Shown here: piece after piece, positions 15,002 to 16,637 of the stretch
Numbering within the stretch: position 1 is the first letter of the stretch
Layout of the letters: every line of letters begins with the position of its first letter
Assembly (NCBI GenBank): GCA_030426705.1
Contig: JAUHXW010000020.1
Location: 1 to 16,637 of the forward strand
Reading direction: 5' to 3'
DNA from: Gammaproteobacteria bacterium
GTDB taxonomy: Bacteria; Pseudomonadota; Gammaproteobacteria; Xanthomonadales; Marinicellaceae
DNA length: 16,637 nt
Notes under the pieces: generated by a model
What the model saw: only the letters and a program-made list of their open reading frames with translations
What the model was told of the DNA's origin: nothing
Database searches by the model: none
Program-made: the position numbers and the translations under genes

Positions 15002-16003
15002 TCAGGATCCTTTCAAATAGGCTTCTACTGCTTTTTGGTGGGCTTCATAAGTTTCGCTGAATGTATGGCCTCCTTTGTTATTGGCCACAAAGTACAGCTC
15101 TTTGCCTTCGTTTGGATGGCCAGCTGCCTCAACTGAAGCCGCACTGGGCATGGCAATTGGCGTAGGTGGCAAACCTTTACGGGTATAAGTATTGTACGGT
15201 GTATCAGTACGCAAATGCGCATAAGTGATGTCGCCTGCATAAGCATCACCCACCCCGTATATCACTGTAGGATCGGTTTGTAATTTCATGCCTTTTTTCA
15301 GTCGACGATGAAAAACCCCTGAAATGATATTTCGTTCACTGCTTTCAGCGGTTTCTTTTTCAATGATTGAAGCCAAAATCAGCATTTCATAAGGTGACTT
15401 CAAACCGATATCCTGATTGCGATTGTCCCAGGCTTGTTGCAATGTGGTTTTCAGCGCTTGATGTGCACGTGTCAAAATATCTATATCCTTGTCGCCTTTG
15501 ACATACTGGTAGGTTTCCGGTAAAAACTGCCCTTCGAGATGACCTGATTGAATATCCAGCATGGCAGCTAATTGCTCATCGGTCACATCTACCAAAACAT
15601 GCTTTAAGTCACTGTTCAGTAATTGTTGTTTAATCTCTTTCCAGGAATGTCCTTCGACCAATGTGACGGTGTAAGTTTTGACGTTGTTATCAGCAATGTA
15701 TTGGACGAGCTGTAAGGGATTCATCGATTCAGTGATTTCAAACTCACCAGTTTTGATGCTGTTGCCCAATTCATGAAAACGTGCCATTAACTTCCAGTTT
15801 AATTCACTGCCTCGCCCTCCTTTTCCTTTAACCAGTTGAATAAAAGAACTGAACGTAGTTCCTTTGTCAATTTCAATGGTTACCGGCGTGTTTTCAAAAA
15901 CGGGTTGTTTCAAAAATTGTTGGTATTGCTGATACATATAGGCAGCAACTGCCAAAGCCAGGCCAGCCAACAACATAAAACCGTAGGTAATAATTTTTTT
16001 CAT
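15002..16003 (-). CDS. mltG: Endolytic murein transglycosylase MltG (YceG-like)
   Basis: An inner-membrane lytic transglycosylase that cleaves nascent glycan strands and sets their length. From ATG 16003 (333 residues) there is one N-terminal transmembrane helix (about 4-23). A LysM-like subdomain and the catalytic YceG domain follow. Conserved blocks are GQFLPETYQY, ASIIEKETAE at 211-220 with the catalytic glutamate in EKE, LQTDPTVIYG, and PYNTYTRKGLPPTPI. The ATG shares one base with the pabC stop (TGATG). A TTG one codon earlier is possible but unnecessary. The pabC-mltG-tmk-holB order is classical for gammaproteobacteria. Confidence 0.95.
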   Translation of the reverse strand: MKKIITYGFMLLAGLALAVAAYMYQQYQQFLKQPVFENTPVTIEIDKGTTFSSFIQLVKGKGGRGSELNWKLMARFHELGNSIKTGEFEITESMNPLQLVQYIADNNVKTYTVTLVEGHSWKEIKQQLLNSDLKHVLVDVTDEQLAAMLDIQSGHLEGQFLPETYQYVKGDKDIDILTRAHQALKTTLQQAWDNRNQDIGLKSPYEMLILASIIEKETAESSERNIISGVFHRRLKKGMKLQTDPTVIYGVGDAYAGDITYAHLRTDTPYNTYTRKGLPPTPIAMPSAASVEAAGHPNEGKELYFVANNKGGHTFSETYEAHQKAVEAYLKGS

Positions 16004-16637
16004 CAATCAAACATCAATTGCCATTGCGTTGATATTTTATCGTGAACAGGATGTTTTGTGAGAAATGATTGGCTGTGTTTATTGAATCTGATTGTCTCAA
16101 CCAGACGAAATCCACGAATGGCGTTACAAACCATGATGGCATCAGATCTTTCTAAGTCTTTGATTTTAAGGTGCTTACTGGTCACTTCAAAATGAGATTT
16201 TAACCAACTTAAGGCCACACCTTTAACACCACAATGTTTTAATTGAGGAGTAACTAACTGATTATCACTGATGAGCACCAGGTTTTGAAATGTGGTTTCG
16301 ACCAATCTTCCTTTGAAATCCATGACCAATAAATCATCTGCATCTTTTTGCTCAAGCAATTCATTGGCAATCATGACTTGTTCCAGTCTACTGATGTGCT
16401 TCAAACCGGCCAACAGAGGCTGCTTTGCCAATCGATTTTTGGCCAAACCTAATTGTAAAGTTGTTTGTTGTTTGTTCGCTACAAAAGGATGTACAGACAG
16501 CAGCCAATCCACTTGTTTGTTATTGGTCTGATAACCTCTTTCACCACCAGCTCGAAATATGGTTAATTTATAGATTGCACTTTGCAAACCCTGCTTATCC
16601 GCATGATTTTTAATGCTTTTATTTATGCTTTCGCATT
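16003..16637 (-). CDS. pabC: Aminodeoxychorismate lyase, 5' end beyond window
   Basis: A PLP enzyme of fold type IV that converts 4-amino-4-deoxychorismate to p-aminobenzoate and pyruvate for folate synthesis. The frame stays open to the right edge and ends at a TGA (16003-16005). The visible part includes the RAGGERGY box (16528-16551), the PLP lysine in GLKHISRLEQ (codon 16399-16401), LVMDFKGRLVETTFQNL and the C-terminal MVCNAIRG. About 60 N-terminal residues should lie outside the window. A TTG at 16587 could be taken for a start, but the family region before RAGGERGY begins further upstream, so the gene is treated as partial. Branched-chain aminotransferases are related; the mltG neighbour favours pabC. 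Confidence 0.9.
   Translation of the reverse strand, partial: CESINKSIKNHADKQGLQSAIYKLTIFRAGGERGYQTNNKQVDWLLSVHPFVANKQQTTLQLGLAKNRLAKQPLLAGLKHISRLEQVMIANELLEQKDADDLLVMDFKGRLVETTFQNLVLISDNQLVTPQLKHCGVKGVALSWLKSHFEVTSKHLKIKDLERSDAIMVCNAIRGFRLVETIRFNKHSQSFLTKHPVHDKISTQWQLMFD

Noticed and set aside
16004..16006. TTG start of mltG
   Set aside because: The adjacent ATG at 16003 overlaps the pabC stop in the common TGATG arrangement, and the extra residue adds nothing.
16585..16587. TTG as the pabC start
   Set aside because: The frame remains open to the window edge and the missing N-terminal region of the family is expected upstream, so the gene is cut by the window rather than short.

Overview
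The window is a stretch of gammaproteobacterial core chromosome in which every supported gene lies on the minus strand. The evidence is the combination of the recO-era-rnc-DUF4845-lepB-lepA block, an rpoE-rseA-rseC-mucD envelope-stress block, and a pabC-mltG-tmk-holB-pilZ block. This order is familiar from Pseudomonas-like gammaproteobacteria. The DNA is moderately AT-rich. PilZ, the short RpoE and MucD suggest a free-living, type IV pilus-bearing bacterium. I cannot name the genus from sequence alone.

In transcription order (right to left) the window opens with the 3' part of pabC (folate synthesis), then mltG (cell-wall lytic transglycosylase), tmk (dTMP kinase), holB (DNA polymerase III delta') and pilZ (type IV pilus assembly). 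After pilZ come an unrecognised 164-residue protein and an 855-residue GGDEF/EAL cyclic-di-GMP enzyme. The genes from pabC to the GGDEF/EAL enzyme are packed with overlaps or gaps of a few bases and look like one transcription unit. A sigma-E-type promoter candidate then precedes rpoE, which overlaps rseA (anti-sigma factor), which overlaps rseC. No rseB lies between rseA and rseC.

Between rseC and mucD sits a 288-base element bounded by near-perfect 22-base inverted repeats and full of hairpins. It looks like a miniature inverted-repeat element inserted into the stress operon. mucD (periplasmic HtrA protease) follows and ends at a strong hairpin terminator. Then come lepA (EF-4) and lepB (signal peptidase I), and, behind a good candidate promoter, DUF4845-rnc-era-recO.

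The left end (1-1089) is accessory. It holds the 5' part of a secreted RHS/YD-repeat protein with its own extended -10 promoter and ribosome binding site. Its frame is open for 363 codons except for a single TAA at codon 22, just after the signal peptide. This is either a nonsense-mutated pseudogene or a sequencing error.

The points most worth a second look are the inverted-repeat element, the interrupted RHS gene, the missing rseB, the sigma-E autoregulatory promoter that fixes the rpoE start, and the c-di-GMP gene with its unknown partner wedged between pilZ and rpoE. I see no plus-strand genes, tRNAs, rRNAs or CRISPR arrays.
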